Shown here piece by piece: positions 49,428 through 59,977 of a stretch of 64,000 bases of DNA. Source of the DNA: Pseudomonas sp. GTDB lineage: Bacteria; Pseudomonadota; Gammaproteobacteria; Pseudomonadales; Pseudomonadaceae. The position numbers were made by a program, and so were the translations under genes. The first letter of the stretch is position 1. Each line of letters starts with the position of its first letter. Below the pieces are notes generated by a model. That model saw only the letters and a program-made list of their open reading frames with translations. It made no database searches and was not told where the DNA came from. The stretch lies in the NCBI GenBank assembly GCA_022448005.1, contig JAKUTK010000015.1, forward strand, positions 1 to 64,000, in the 5' to 3' direction.

Positions 49428-50573
49428 ATGAGAACGCTCAAAGCGCTTGGATTGGCGATTGCCACCCTGACCGCGGCCCAGGCCAGCGGCGTATACGCCG
49501 AGCAGACGCTCAATATCGGCTTTACCGGCCCGCTCAGTGGCGGCGCTGCACTCTATGGCGAGAACACCCTGTCCGGCCTGCGCATGGCCGTGGAAGACAC
49601 CAACGAGGCGGGCGGCATCAAGATCGGTGACGAAACCTACAAGGTCAATCTCATCAGCCTCGACGACAAATATTCGCCGAGCCAGGCGGCCACCAACGCC
49701 AAGCGATTGGTAAAGGAGTCGAAGGCCGCGGCGGTGTTCGTGCCGCATACCGGCGGCGTGTTCGCCTTGCAGGATTTCAATGTCGCCGATGACTTCTTGA
49801 TCATGGCTTACACCAGCGTGCCGTCAGTGACCGAGCAGGGCAATCCGCTGACCCTGCGCATACCGCCGGAATTCACCGGCTATGTCGATGCCTTTTCTGA
49901 CTACGCGCTCGAGCATAACGGCAAGAAACTCGGCATCGCCGGCGCGACGCACGAGTACGCGAAGATCTGGACCGACATGATGACCAAAGCCTGGGAGCAG
50001 AAGGGCGGCGAGATCGTCGAAAGCAATCCCATGGACTACAACAAGTCGGCCGATTTCTATACCGGTGTGAGCCGGGTGATCGCGGCGAACCCGGACGTGA
50101 TGTTCGTCGGCGGCGCCTCGGAGCCTACCGGGCTGGTGATGCAGCAGGCGCGTCAGATGGGCTTCCAGGGCGGCTTCATCGTCATGGATCAGGCCAAGCT
50201 GGATGAAATCGCGGCGGTGACCGGCGGGCTTGATCTGCTGGAAGGCGCGATCGGGGTGGTGCCGCTGTCCGAATACGAGGGTGAAGCTGCCAAGGCGTTT
50301 GTCGAGCGCTACAAGGAGGCCCACGGCAAGGTGCCGGGCTCCGAAGCGGCCTACAACTACCTGGCCTTTCATGCTTTGGCTAAGGCCATGGAGTTAGCCG
50401 GCAGCACCGATCCACAACAGGTACGGGCGAAGATGGCCGAGGCGATCAGCGCGCTGGACCCCAAGTACAACCTCTATTCGATCCAGGGCCTCACCGACAA
50501 GGGCGGTTTCATTACACCGACCACCATGGCCGTGGTGGAGGGCGGCAAGATCGTTCGCAAGGAGATCAAGTAA
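49428..50573 (+). CDS. Liv-type ABC transporter substrate-binding protein
   Basis: 381 residues, periplasmic, with signal peptide LGLAIATLTAAQASGVYA and the type I fold of the LivJ/LivK family: LNIGFTGPLSGGAALYGENT. Start at 49428, after AAGGAGACACCA. Unlike UrtA it lacks the FGCWTSVSRK-type urea pocket, so urea is not indicated; branched-chain amino acids, short amides or similar are the likely ligands. It is last in the transporter operon. Confidence 0.85.
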   Translation: MRTLKALGLAIATLTAAQASGVYAEQTLNIGFTGPLSGGAALYGENTLSGLRMAVEDTNEAGGIKIGDETYKVNLISLDDKYSPSQAATNAKRLVKESKAAAVFVPHTGGVFALQDFNVADDFLIMAYTSVPSVTEQGNPLTLRIPPEFTGYVDAFSDYALEHNGKKLGIAGATHEYAKIWTDMMTKAWEQKGGEIVESNPMDYNKSADFYTGVSRVIAANPDVMFVGGASEPTGLVMQQARQMGFQGGFIVMDQAKLDEIAAVTGGLDLLEGAIGVVPLSEYEGEAAKAFVERYKEAHGKVPGSEAAYNYLAFHALAKAMELAGSTDPQQVRAKMAEAISALDPKYNLYSIQGLTDKGGFITPTTMAVVEGGKIVRKEIK

Positions 50574-50585
50574 CCCTCCACAGCC

Positions 50586-50607
50586 AAACGGTCCCTCCGG
50601 GCCGTTT
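50586..50607 (+). terminator. Hairpin after the Liv-type operon
   Basis: AAACGG ... CCGTTT with GGG/CCC inner pairing, 13 nt after the operon's last stop. No T-run. 50608-50867 contains nothing I can assign. Confidence 0.45.
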
Positions 50608-50867
50608 CGGTGCCAGGCTTCTGCAGTCGGTCTCGACCCTCTTCATGCCCTGCAGAGCGGCCGGTCTTGGCCCGCTCCCCTGACAGCTGGCTCGCATCCA
50701 AGGTCGAGCTGGCCCATCTGCAAGCACCGCCCGGCACAGCTTTCTGTCGTCGTGATGCCTGATGCAGCCATCGGCGACGGAGGCATCACCGAAAGTGGGA
50801 CGCATGCGTTCGCCGTTATGAAGCACTTAGCCTAGAGGCGAAGCTCATGCATCCCTCGATGCTGACT

Positions 50868-51647
<780 letters not shown>

Positions 51648-51848
51648 TTAGGCAGGCCGTATGCGGCCGACTCAGGGAGCTTACTGCGTCAGGCGGCCAA
51701 GATCAGCAGCCTGTTGCCCTGGACGGGTGAAGCCGGTCGGCAAAGGGTGTCGATAGGCGAAAATGGGCGGATCGGCTCGACGCTGTTTGAGTACGGCTAG
51801 AACCCAGAACTCGCCAGTGGTGGCTGCCGGATCAGGACGGCTTGAGCG

Positions 51849-52547
51849 CTATATCGCTACCAGTCCACGCACCCCTTCGACCTCCATGGTCTCGCCACGG
51901 CCTTGCTGGATGATTTCGCCGCGGCTCATCACCAAGTATTGGTCGGCCAGCTCGGCGGCGAAGTCGTAGAACTGTTCCACCAGCAGAATCGCCATATCGC
52001 CGCGCGCGGCGAGTTTCTTGATTACCGCGCCGATTTCCTTGATCACCGAGGGCTGGATGCCTTCGGTGGGTTCGTCGAGGATCAAGAGGCGCGGTTTGCT
52101 CGCCAGCGCACGACCGATGGCCAGCTGTTGCTGTTGGCCGCCGGAGAGGTCGCCGCCGCGGCGGTGCTTCATCTCTTTCAGCACCGGGAACAGCTCGTAG
52201 ATGAATTCGGGCACTTCCTTGGCTTCCTTGGCGCTGAAGCGGGACAGGCCCATCAGCAGGTTTTCCTCTACCGTCAACCTGCCGAAGATCTCGCGCCCCT
52301 GCGGCACATAGGCAATCCCTGCGTGCACGCGCTGGTGCGGCTTGAACCCGGTGATCGGCTTGCCTTCCCAATTCACCGCGCCTTCCTTGGCCGGGATCAG
52401 CCCCATCAGGCATTTGAGCAGCGTGGTCTTGCCGACGCCGTTGCGCCCGAGCAGGCAGGTGACTTCGCCAATATTTGCGTCGAACGACAAGCCGCGCAGG
52501 ATGTGGCTGCCGCCGTAGTACTGATGCAATTGCTGGACTTGCAGCAT
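51849..52547 (-). CDS. urtE: Urea ABC transporter ATPase UrtE
   Basis: 232 residues, LivF-type: YYGGSHILRGLSF, Walker A GRNGVGKTTLLKCLMG, signature DLSGGQQQQLAIGRALA, Walker B LLILDEPTEGIQPS. TEGIQPSVI is typical of UrtE. The ATG at 52547 follows GAAGGAGTCGCAC. Last gene of urtABCDE; 212 nt from urtD because of repeat sequences. Confidence 0.95.
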   Translation of the reverse strand: MLQVQQLHQYYGGSHILRGLSFDANIGEVTCLLGRNGVGKTTLLKCLMGLIPAKEGAVNWEGKPITGFKPHQRVHAGIAYVPQGREIFGRLTVEENLLMGLSRFSAKEAKEVPEFIYELFPVLKEMKHRRGGDLSGGQQQQLAIGRALASKPRLLILDEPTEGIQPSVIKEIGAVIKKLAARGDMAILLVEQFYDFAAELADQYLVMSRGEIIQQGRGETMEVEGVRGLVAI

Positions 52548-52652
52548 GTGCGACTCCTTCACTTTGGTGGATAAGCCTCTGGCGTTATTCACCCTACAAT
52601 TAGGTTGCGATGATGCGGACGTCGCCGTCCGGCCTGGCCTGCCGGGTACGCG

Positions 52653-52722
52653 TGGAAAAGGCTTCGCCGTTTTCCACCTGCGCTCGGCGGGCGTTGGGTG
52701 GATGACGCTTCACCCATCCACC
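52653..52722. repeat. Hairpin repeats R5 and R6 between urtD and urtE
   Basis: R5: GTGGAAAA (52653-52660) pairs with TTTTCCAC (52671-52678), loop GGCTTCGCCG. R6: GGTGGATG (52697-52704) pairs with CATCCACC (52715-52722). Same family as R1-R4. Confidence 0.75.
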
Positions 52723-52759
52723 TTCATGAGGCCTCGATGGTCGAACGGCGGCGAAGCAT

Positions 52760-53601
<842 letters not shown>

Positions 53602-53605
<4 letters not shown>

Positions 53606-54681
53606 TGTTCGCCCCTCCGGCGCAGCAATCCGATGACGCCTTTCGGCAGGTACAGGGTGACAACGATGAACAGCGCACCGAGGGCGAACAGCCAATATTC
53701 GGGGAAGGCCACGGTGAACCAGCTCTTCATGCCGTTGACGATGCCTGCTCCGAGGATCGGGCCGATCAGCGTGCCGCGCCCGCCGAGGGCAACCCAGACC
53801 GCGGCTTCGATGGATTGCGTTGGTGCCATTTCGCTGGGGTTGATGATGCCGACCTGCGGCACGTACAGCGCACCGGCAAGCCCACAAAGCACGGCCGAAA
53901 GGGTCCAGATGAACAACTTGTAGCCGCGCGGATCGTAGCCGCAGAACATCAGCCGGTTCTCCGCATCACGCAGGGCCGTGAGCACCCGGCCAAACTTGCT
54001 GCGCGCCAGCTGCCAGCCCAGCAGCAGGCTGCCTGCAAGCAGCAGCACCGTCGCCAGAAACAACGCCGCACGGGTGGCTGGTGCGGTGATGTCGAAGCCG
54101 AGGATGCGGGTGAAACCGGTGAAACCGTTGTTACCGCCGAAGCCGGTTTCGTTACGGAAGAACAACAGCATGCCGGCGAAGGTCAGCGCCTGGGTCATGA
54201 TCGAGAAGTACACGCCTTTGATCCGCGAACGGAAGGCAAAGAAGCCGAACACGAAGGCCAGCAGCCCCGGCGCCAGCACCACCAGACACATCGCCCAGAG
54301 AAAGCTGGAAGTGCCGTACCAGTACCAGGGCAGCTCGGTCCAGGCGAGAAAGCTCATGAATGCGGGCAAGCCGTCGCCTGCGCTTTCACGCATCAGGTAC
54401 ATGCCCATGGCATAACCGCCTAGGGCAAAGAACAGACCGTGGCCGAGGGATAGCAGGCCGGCGTAGCCCCAGACCAGATCCAGCGCCAGGGCGACGATGG
54501 CGTAGCAGAGAATCTTGCCGACCAGCGTGAGGGTGTAGGCCGAGACATGGAAGGCGCTATCCGCGGGCAGCAGGTGCAACAGCGGCATCGCCAGCAGGAT
54601 GACCAGCACCAAGCCGAGGGCAACGACTGTGAGTGTCGGGCCGGCTTTCTGCGCGGCTGTGACGGTGAGTGGCTGGTTCAT
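53602..54681 (-). CDS. urtC: Urea ABC transporter permease UrtC
   Basis: 359 residues, LivM-type permease with a longer N-terminus, about ten helices. Conserved regions: ALDLVWGYAGLLSLGHGLFF and ALRDAENRLMFCGYD. 235 nt separate it from the urtB stop, the gap holding a REP pair. Confidence 0.95.
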
Positions 54682-54716
54682 GGCCGGTCTTCTCCTAGGC
54701 GGGTCAGACCCTCCTG

Positions 54717-54885
54717 TAGGAGCGAGCTTGCTCGCGAAAGGGGGATTGGCATCGGTGCGTGAGTCGCTGCGCAGGTAAGGGCTCGTGCTTCGCGCCGCGA
54801 ATGTTGGGCAGCGAAGCCGTATTGGAGGATTTTGTTCGCCCTGATGTGCTGCGTGGGTGCCAATTCGCGAGCAAGCTCGCTCCTA
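54717..54885. repeat. REP pair in inverted orientation (REPIN-like) between urtB and urtC
   Basis: TAGGAGCGAGCTTGCTCGCG with AA (54717-54738) and its exact reverse complement (54864-54885) form a 22-bp inverted pair 125 bp apart. The GAGCGAGCTTGCTCGC core is the well known Pseudomonas REP palindrome. It may act in transcript stabilisation inside the operon. Confidence 0.88.
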
Positions 54886-54916
54886 CGTAAGGCAGCCAGG
54901 TAGTGGGAGGTGGCTT

Positions 54917-56488
54917 TCAATCGATCACCCTCCCTTTCAGCGCGAACAACCCCTGCGGACGCTTCTGGATGAACAGGATGATCAGCGCGAGGATGAGGAT
55001 CTTGCCCAGCACGGCGCCAATCTGCGGTTCGAGGATCTTGTTGGCGATGCCGAGCCCGAACGCGGCAAAGATGCTGCCGGCCAGTTGACCAACGCCGCCG
55101 AGCACCACAACGAGGAAGGAGTCGATGATATAGCCCTGACCCAGGTCCGGGCCGACGTTGCCGATTTGCGAGAGCGCCACGCCGCCGAGCCCTGCGATAC
55201 CCGAGCCCAAGCCGAAGGCCATCATGTCGATACGCCCGGTCGGTACGCCGCAGCAGGCAGCCATGTTGCGGTTCTGGGTCACGGCTCGCACGTTCAGGCC
55301 GAGGCGAGTCTTGTTTAGCAACAGCCAGGTCAAAAGCACCACGAACAGCGCAAAGCCGATGATCACCATGCGGTTGTAGGGCAGCACCAGATTCGGCAGT
55401 ACTTGCAGGCCGCCGGATAGCCAGCCGGGGTTGGCGACCTCGACGTTCTGCGCGCCGAACATTACGCGCACCAGCTGGATCAGGATCAGGCTGATACCCC
55501 AGGTCGCCAGCAGGGTTTCCAGCGGGCGACCGTAGAGGTGACGGATCACGGTACGTTCCAGCGCCATGCCGATGGCGGCGGTCACAAAGAAGGCCACCGG
55601 CAGCGCCACCAGCGGGTAGAAGGCCAACGCATCCGGCATGAGCCGCGCCATCAGCACTTGCACCATGTATGTGGTGTAGGCGCCGAGCATGAGCATCTCG
55701 CCGTGGGCCATGTTGATCACGCCAAGCAGGCCGAACGTGATGGCCAGACCCAGCGCCGCGAGCAGCAGGATCGAGCCCAGCGACAGCCCGCTGAAAGCCT
55801 GGCCGAGCAGCTCGCCAATCAGCAGTTTGCGTTTGACCTGGGCGAGGCTGGTTTCAGCGGCCTTGCGTACGGTGGCGTCGGTTTCCGTCTCATCGGCCAG
55901 CAGGTTCTCCAGCCGCACTCGCGCCAGCGGCGCGCCTGTTTCGCCGAGTAGGCGTACCGCGGCCAGACGCACGGCGGGGTCTTCTGCGCTCAGTTGCAGG
56001 TTGGCCAGCGTCAGGGTGAGGGCTTCGCGTACGGCCGGATCGTCTTCCGCTTCGAGACGTTGCTGCAGGAGTGGTAGCTGCTCCGGTTGGCCGCTGCGCT
56101 GCAAACGCTTGGCGGCGCTGAGACGGTCTGCCGGGTCGTCTGAGAACAACCGATGGCTGGCCAACGCCGTGTTGAGCAGGCCGCGCAAACGGTTGTTCAA
56201 TCGCAGCTTCTTCGGCGTGCCGACGGGTTCGGCGTCGCCTTCGAGGGCACGATATGTGTCACCGTCGTTAAGAAAGGGGGCTTTGTTCTTATCGACAACG
56301 ACGCGATTAGCGCGCAGCGCTTCGATCAGTGCGAGACGCTCGGGCACCGGCGCGATGGCCCATTCTTCAAGCAGCTTGGCCTGTTTGGACGAGCTCGCCT
56401 TGGCGTAGTCGGCTGCGTCTCCGGCGTGGGCTGCCCAAGGCAGGGCCAGCAAGAGCAACAGAAATATTCGGTACAGGGCAGTGTTCAT
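54917..56488 (-). CDS. urtB: Urea ABC transporter permease UrtB
   Basis: 523 residues. A signal peptide (RIFLLLLLALPWAAHAG) and a HEAT-like helical region (about 30-230, LPLLQQRLEAEDDPAVREAL type) precede a LivH-type permease domain with FGLLGVINMAHGEMLMLGAY. The long N-terminal extension is normal for UrtB. Start at 56488; upstream in-frame codons fall in the large inverted repeat and are left out. Confidence 0.95.
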   Translation of the reverse strand: MNTALYRIFLLLLLALPWAAHAGDAADYAKASSSKQAKLLEEWAIAPVPERLALIEALRANRVVVDKNKAPFLNDGDTYRALEGDAEPVGTPKKLRLNNRLRGLLNTALASHRLFSDDPADRLSAAKRLQRSGQPEQLPLLQQRLEAEDDPAVREALTLTLANLQLSAEDPAVRLAAVRLLGETGAPLARVRLENLLADETETDATVRKAAETSLAQVKRKLLIGELLGQAFSGLSLGSILLLAALGLAITFGLLGVINMAHGEMLMLGAYTTYMVQVLMARLMPDALAFYPLVALPVAFFVTAAIGMALERTVIRHLYGRPLETLLATWGISLILIQLVRVMFGAQNVEVANPGWLSGGLQVLPNLVLPYNRMVIIGFALFVVLLTWLLLNKTRLGLNVRAVTQNRNMAACCGVPTGRIDMMAFGLGSGIAGLGGVALSQIGNVGPDLGQGYIIDSFLVVVLGGVGQLAGSIFAAFGLGIANKILEPQIGAVLGKILILALIILFIQKRPQGLFALKGRVID

Positions 56489-56544
56489 CTGTGCATTCCC
56501 CAGGGGGCGCCGCGGGCTCTCTTGGTGGAGGTGGCGGCGGGGGC

Positions 56545-56646
56545 GGTGGATGAAACGGCGTCGACTCTCCGTCCCGATCCACCCTATAAAAATCGAGCTG
56601 ACGTAGGTTGGATCGGGACGCGTAGTCGGCGCTTCATCCATCCACC
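56545..56646. repeat. Long imperfect inverted repeat between urtA and urtB
   Basis: The left arm (56545 to about 56586), starting GGTGGATGAA and ending CCCGATCCACCCTA, matches the reverse complement of the right arm (about 56604-56646), which ends CATCCATCCACC, with few mismatches and one 3-base indel. About 17 nt separate them. It appears to be two of the GGTGG...CCACC elements in head-to-head orientation. Confidence 0.7.
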
Positions 56647-56659
56647 ACGAAGGCCATCC

Positions 56660-57928
56660 TCAGTTCGACTTCACCGGGTGATCCGGCTTCTTGTCGTTGC
56701 CCGGAATGTAAGGGCTCCACGGCTGGGCACGGACTGGGCTTTCGGTTTCCCAAACCACCGAGAACTGACCGTCGTCCTGGACTTCGCCGATCATCACCGG
56801 CTTGTGCAGGTGGTGGTTTTTCTCGTCCATGGTCAGGGTGTAGCCGCTCGGTGCTTCGAAGGTCTGGCCGGCCAGCGCCTTGACCACGGGCTTGACGTCG
56901 GTAGTCCCTGCCTTCTCGACCGCCTGCGCCCACATGTGGATGCCGACGTAGGTGGCTTCCATCGGATCGTTGGTCACCGCCTTGTCAGCGCCCGGCAGGC
57001 CTTTTTCCTTGGCGTAGGCCTTCCATTGGCTCACGAACTTGTCGTTGACCGGGTTTTCAACCGACTGGAAGTAGTTCCAGGCGGCGAGGTGGCCGACCAG
57101 CGGCTTGGTGTCGATGCCGCGCAGTTCTTCTTCACCGACCGAGAAGGCCACGACCGGCACGTCGGTCGCTTCCAGGCCCTGGTTGGCCAATTCCTTGTAG
57201 AACGGCACGTTGGAGTCGCCGTTGATGGTCGAGACGACGGCGGTTTTGCCGCCCGCGGAGAACTTCTTGATGTCGGCGACGATGGTCTGGTAATCGCTGT
57301 GGCCGAACGGGGTGTAGACCTCTTCGATGTTCGATTCCGGTACGCCCTTGCTGATCAGGAAGGCGCGCAGGATCTTGTTGGTGGTGCGCGGGTAGACGTA
57401 GTCGGTGCCGAGCAGGAAGAAGCGCTCGGCGCTGCCGCCGTCTTCGCTCATCAGGTACTCGACGGCCGGAATGGCCTGCTGGTTTGGCGCCGCGCCGGTG
57501 TAGAAGACGTTCGGCGACATCTCTTCGCCCTCGTACTGCACCGGGTAGAAGAGCAGGCCGTCGAGCTCTTCAAAGACCGGCAGCACGGATTTACGCGAAA
57601 CCGACGTCCAGCAACCAAAGGTCACCGCGACCTTGTCCTGGGTCAGCAGCTGCCGGGCTTTTTCAGCGAACAGCGGCCAGTTGGACGCAGGGTCGACTAC
57701 CACCGGCTCGAGCTGCTTGCCCAATACGCCGCCGTTGGCGTTGATTTCGTCGATGGTCATCAGCGCCATGTCTTTCAGGGATGTTTCTGAAATGGCCATG
57801 GTGCCGGACAGCGAATGCAGGATGCCGACCTTGATGGTCTCGGCGGCCTGCAGCGTGAACGGGAACAGACCGCTGAGCATCAGGGCACTGGCGGCGAGGG
57901 TGGACTTCAGTAGGGGACGGCGTTTCAT
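56660..57928 (-). CDS. urtA: Urea ABC transporter substrate-binding protein UrtA
   Basis: 422 residues, exported by a Tat-like or Sec signal (MKRRPLLKSTLAASALMLSG). Family signatures: IKVGILHSLSGTMAISETSL, VTFGCWTSVSRKSVLPVFEE and GLLFYPVQYEGEE, the UrtA urea pocket region. It is the first gene of urtABCDE and is preceded by a strong sigma54 promoter with NtrC sites. Confidence 0.96.
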   Translation of the reverse strand: MKRRPLLKSTLAASALMLSGLFPFTLQAAETIKVGILHSLSGTMAISETSLKDMALMTIDEINANGGVLGKQLEPVVVDPASNWPLFAEKARQLLTQDKVAVTFGCWTSVSRKSVLPVFEELDGLLFYPVQYEGEEMSPNVFYTGAAPNQQAIPAVEYLMSEDGGSAERFFLLGTDYVYPRTTNKILRAFLISKGVPESNIEEVYTPFGHSDYQTIVADIKKFSAGGKTAVVSTINGDSNVPFYKELANQGLEATDVPVVAFSVGEEELRGIDTKPLVGHLAAWNYFQSVENPVNDKFVSQWKAYAKEKGLPGADKAVTNDPMEATYVGIHMWAQAVEKAGTTDVKPVVKALAGQTFEAPSGYTLTMDEKNHHLHKPVMIGEVQDDGQFSVVWETESPVRAQPWSPYIPGNDKKPDHPVKSN

Positions 57929-57992
57929 TGTGGGCGGCTCCTTGGCTGTCCATGCGCAACTGTGGGGTTGGTCCTTTGGGACAGGGAGCGCT

Positions 57993-58012
57993 ATCGCAGC
58001 ATCCGTGCCAAT
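57993..58012 (-). promoter_or_regulatory. Sigma54 promoter of urtABCDE
   Basis: On the minus strand TTGGCACGGATGCTGCGAT has a perfect -24 box TTGGCACG and CTGC at -12, GG (58009-58008) and GC (57997-57996) exactly 10 apart. Transcription would start near 57985, about 57 nt before the urtA ATG. Confidence 0.82.
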
Positions 58013-58057
58013 TCACTCTAAGCCCTCTGATTCGGTGCTTCTGGCGCGTTTGGGAAA

Positions 58058-58074
58058 TGCGCTCTAATGGAGCA
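58058..58074. promoter_or_regulatory. NtrC-type site 1 upstream of urtA
   Basis: TGCGCTCTAATGGAGCA fits TGCAC-N7-GTGCA in 8 of 10 arm positions. It lies about 55 bp upstream of the -24 box. Confidence 0.5.
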
Positions 58075-58128
58075 CTAGGGCCCGGTCGTCCGATTTCGGG
58101 GCGTCCCATGAGGCGGCGGGGCACGCCA

Positions 58129-58144
58129 TGCACCGCACTGGTGC
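58129..58144. promoter_or_regulatory. NtrC-type site 2 upstream of urtA
   Basis: TGCACCGCACTGGTGC fits TGCAC-N7-GTGC exactly, about 120 bp upstream of the -24 box, the usual enhancer distance. It is the best NtrC-type match in the window. Confidence 0.7.
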
Positions 58145-58248
58145 GCTTCGCCTGTTGCCGTTCGACGTATTGGCGGGTGTCGCATCGCTCCATGCCATCG
58201 TGGGGCGCGGTCGTGCGGCGAGATGAATCTGTGGGGGCTTGGGTAGGA

Positions 58249-58270
58249 TGGATGTCGCTTTCTACATCCA
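58249..58270. repeat. Hairpin repeat R8 upstream of rluE
   Basis: TGGATGT (58249-58255) pairs with ACATCCA (58264-58270). A shorter relative of R3. The 57929-58422 gap otherwise holds only the urtA control sites. Confidence 0.55.
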
Positions 58271-58422
58271 CGGCTGGCCATTGGGTGTTTCGTAGATGGA
58301 TTGAGCCAGCGATACCGGCTGCCGTACGCGCCGCGTTCAGCGGTTCAGCCAGAATGGCACTGTCGCTTGCCGGCTGGCAGGGCTCGCCCTAGCATGGCCG
58401 GCCTGTTCTTGAAGGCCTCGTC

Positions 58423-59052
58423 ATGTCGCGTACTTCACCCCCACGCCCACCGCGCTCTGTTCAAGGTCGCACTCAACCCCGGCGGGTCGCCAAGGCGCCG
58501 CCTGCCGAGCCGCGGCTGCTGTTGTTGAACAAGCCGTTCGATGTGCTCACCCAGTTCAACGATGCCGATGGTCGCGCCACCCTGAAGGACTTCGTGCCAG
58601 TGCCGGGTGTGTACCCGGCCGGGCGGCTGGACCGCGACAGCGAAGGCCTGCTGCTGCTCACCAATGACGGACAGCTGCAGGCGCGCATAGCTGATCCCAA
58701 GCACAAGCTGCCGAAGACCTATTGGGTGCAGGTGGAAGGAGAAGTCAGCGCCGAGCAGCTGCAGCGGCTGCGCGAGGGTGTCGAGCTCAACGACGGCAAG
58801 ACGCTGCCCGCGGAAGCCCGGGCGCTCGACGAGCCGCAGCTGTGGCCGCGCACTCCGCCGGTGCGCTTTCGTAAGAGCGTGCCGACCAGCTGGCTGGAGC
58901 TGGTGATTCGTGAGGGGCGTAATCGTCAGGTGCGTAGGATGACCGCAGCGGTCGGTCTGCCAACGCTGCGGCTGGTGCGGGTCAGGATCGGGCCCTGGTC
59001 GCTGGACGGTCTGCAGCCAGGCGAGTGGCGGGAAGTGGCGGCGCAGTTGTGA
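58423..59052 (+). CDS. rluE: 23S rRNA pseudouridine synthase, RsuA family (RluE-like)
   Basis: 209 residues. The catalytic Asp is in [17 protein letters not shown], the family motif, and [10 protein letters not shown] follows. There is no S4 domain; a basic proline/arginine-rich N-terminus of about 30 residues is present instead. RluE modifies U2457 of 23S rRNA in E. coli; the assignment of target here is by family resemblance. Confidence 0.88.
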   Translation: MSRTSPPRPPRSVQGRTQPRRVAKAPPAEPRLLLLNKPFDVLTQFNDADGRATLKDFVPVPGVYPAGRLDRDSEGLLLLTNDGQLQARIADPKHKLPKTYWVQVEGEVSAEQLQRLREGVELNDGKTLPAEARALDEPQLWPRTPPVRFRKSVPTSWLELVIREGRNRQVRRMTAAVGLPTLRLVRVRIGPWSLDGLQPGEWREVAAQL

Positions 59053-59073
59053 GGCGTCGGCAGGGCCAAGCGA

Positions 59074-59292
59074 TCAGTGCGGAATGCCCTGGGTCACTTC
59101 GATGACATAGCCGATGATCGGCTTGGCCAGAAAGGCAAACAGGCACAGGCCAAGACCCAAAAACAGGATGGCGGTGCCAAGGCGCCCGGCTTTTGACTTC
59201 TTCGCCAGGTCCCAGATGATGAACGCCATGAAGGCCATCAGGCCGCCGACCAGGACGATCATCATCCACTTCTCAAATACTTCAGGCTCCAC
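59074..59292 (-). CDS. DUF2788 small membrane protein
   Basis: 72 residues with two membrane helices, MMIVLVGGLMAFMAFIIWDL and AILFLGLGLCLFAFLAKPII. Start is GTG at 59292, preceded by AGGAGTTACGC; it begins VEPEVFEKW. Function unknown. A longer in-frame ORF to 59505 would add an arginine-rich part with no homology. Confidence 0.75.
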   Translation of the reverse strand: MEPEVFEKWMMIVLVGGLMAFMAFIIWDLAKKSKAGRLGTAILFLGLGLCLFAFLAKPIIGYVIEVTQGIPH

Positions 59293-59453
59293 GCGTAACT
59301 CCTGACTGACATCGACGAGTGCGCCCGAGGCTGGCCGGGCGCGGCAGCGGTGCAGTATACGCCCGCGGCGGGCGCTCAGCTGCCTCGGGAGATTGGACGA
59401 CGCAGCGCTTGATGGGTTCGAGCGGAGGGGCTGTTTCGAGCGTGGCTGTGTGA

Positions 59454-59846
59454 TCAGTAGTGAGATTTGATCACGTCGATGCCCTTGTTGAGCACTGTGC
59501 GCCAAGCCTGAAGGTCTTCTTTTTCCAGCTGCCGATCATGCTGGCCGATGGTTTTCAGCAGGGCGGCGATCCAGAGGTCATAGAGCTCGGGACGGATGTC
59601 CAGATGGCCGTGAGAGTGGCTATTGCCCAAGGCCTGGAGCTTGGTGTCGGGCATGCCGCGGGCGAACAGGACCAGATTGAGGATGCCAGCCCGCAGCAGC
59701 TGTTTCTGGGCCGTCATGTCGGTTTTGACGAACTTCTCCCGCACTGCCGGCGAGCTGGCCAGAAAGGAGGCATAGAAGTCGTCAAAGAAGTCGGCGCTGG
59801 CGCAGCAGCGGCCGTAGCTCTGCATGACGCGGTTGGTGTCTTTCAT
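59454..59846 (-). CDS. Globin family protein
   Basis: 130 residues, single-domain globin: AxFFDDFYASFLASSPAVR-like helix region beginning SADFFDDFYASF, and the likely haem proximal region GHLDIRPELYDLW with His about 81. It is not a truncated 2-on-2 globin with the usual GG turns, and more like PF00042-type or bacterial sensor-like globins. The ATG at 59846 follows AAGGGAAATGCCTC. Roles could include O2 or NO binding. Lies 131 nt downstream of the lrp-like gene. Confidence 0.72.
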   Translation of the reverse strand: MKDTNRVMQSYGRCCASADFFDDFYASFLASSPAVREKFVKTDMTAQKQLLRAGILNLVLFARGMPDTKLQALGNSHSHGHLDIRPELYDLWIAALLKTIGQHDRQLEKEDLQAWRTVLNKGIDVIKSHY

Positions 59847-59977
59847 GAGGCATTTCCCTTGCACGAAGGCTGATCGCTGCGCCTGCCAGAAACCATTCGG
59901 AGGTGAGCAGAATAGAAAGGCGCGAATTATAGGTAATAGCCCTTCGAGCTGTGTGGGTTGCAAATGTGAGCGGTGTC

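Noticed and set aside
56153..57790. 545-codon open frame on the plus strand
   Set aside because: Shadow of urtA and urtB; no motif and crosses the inverted repeat between them.
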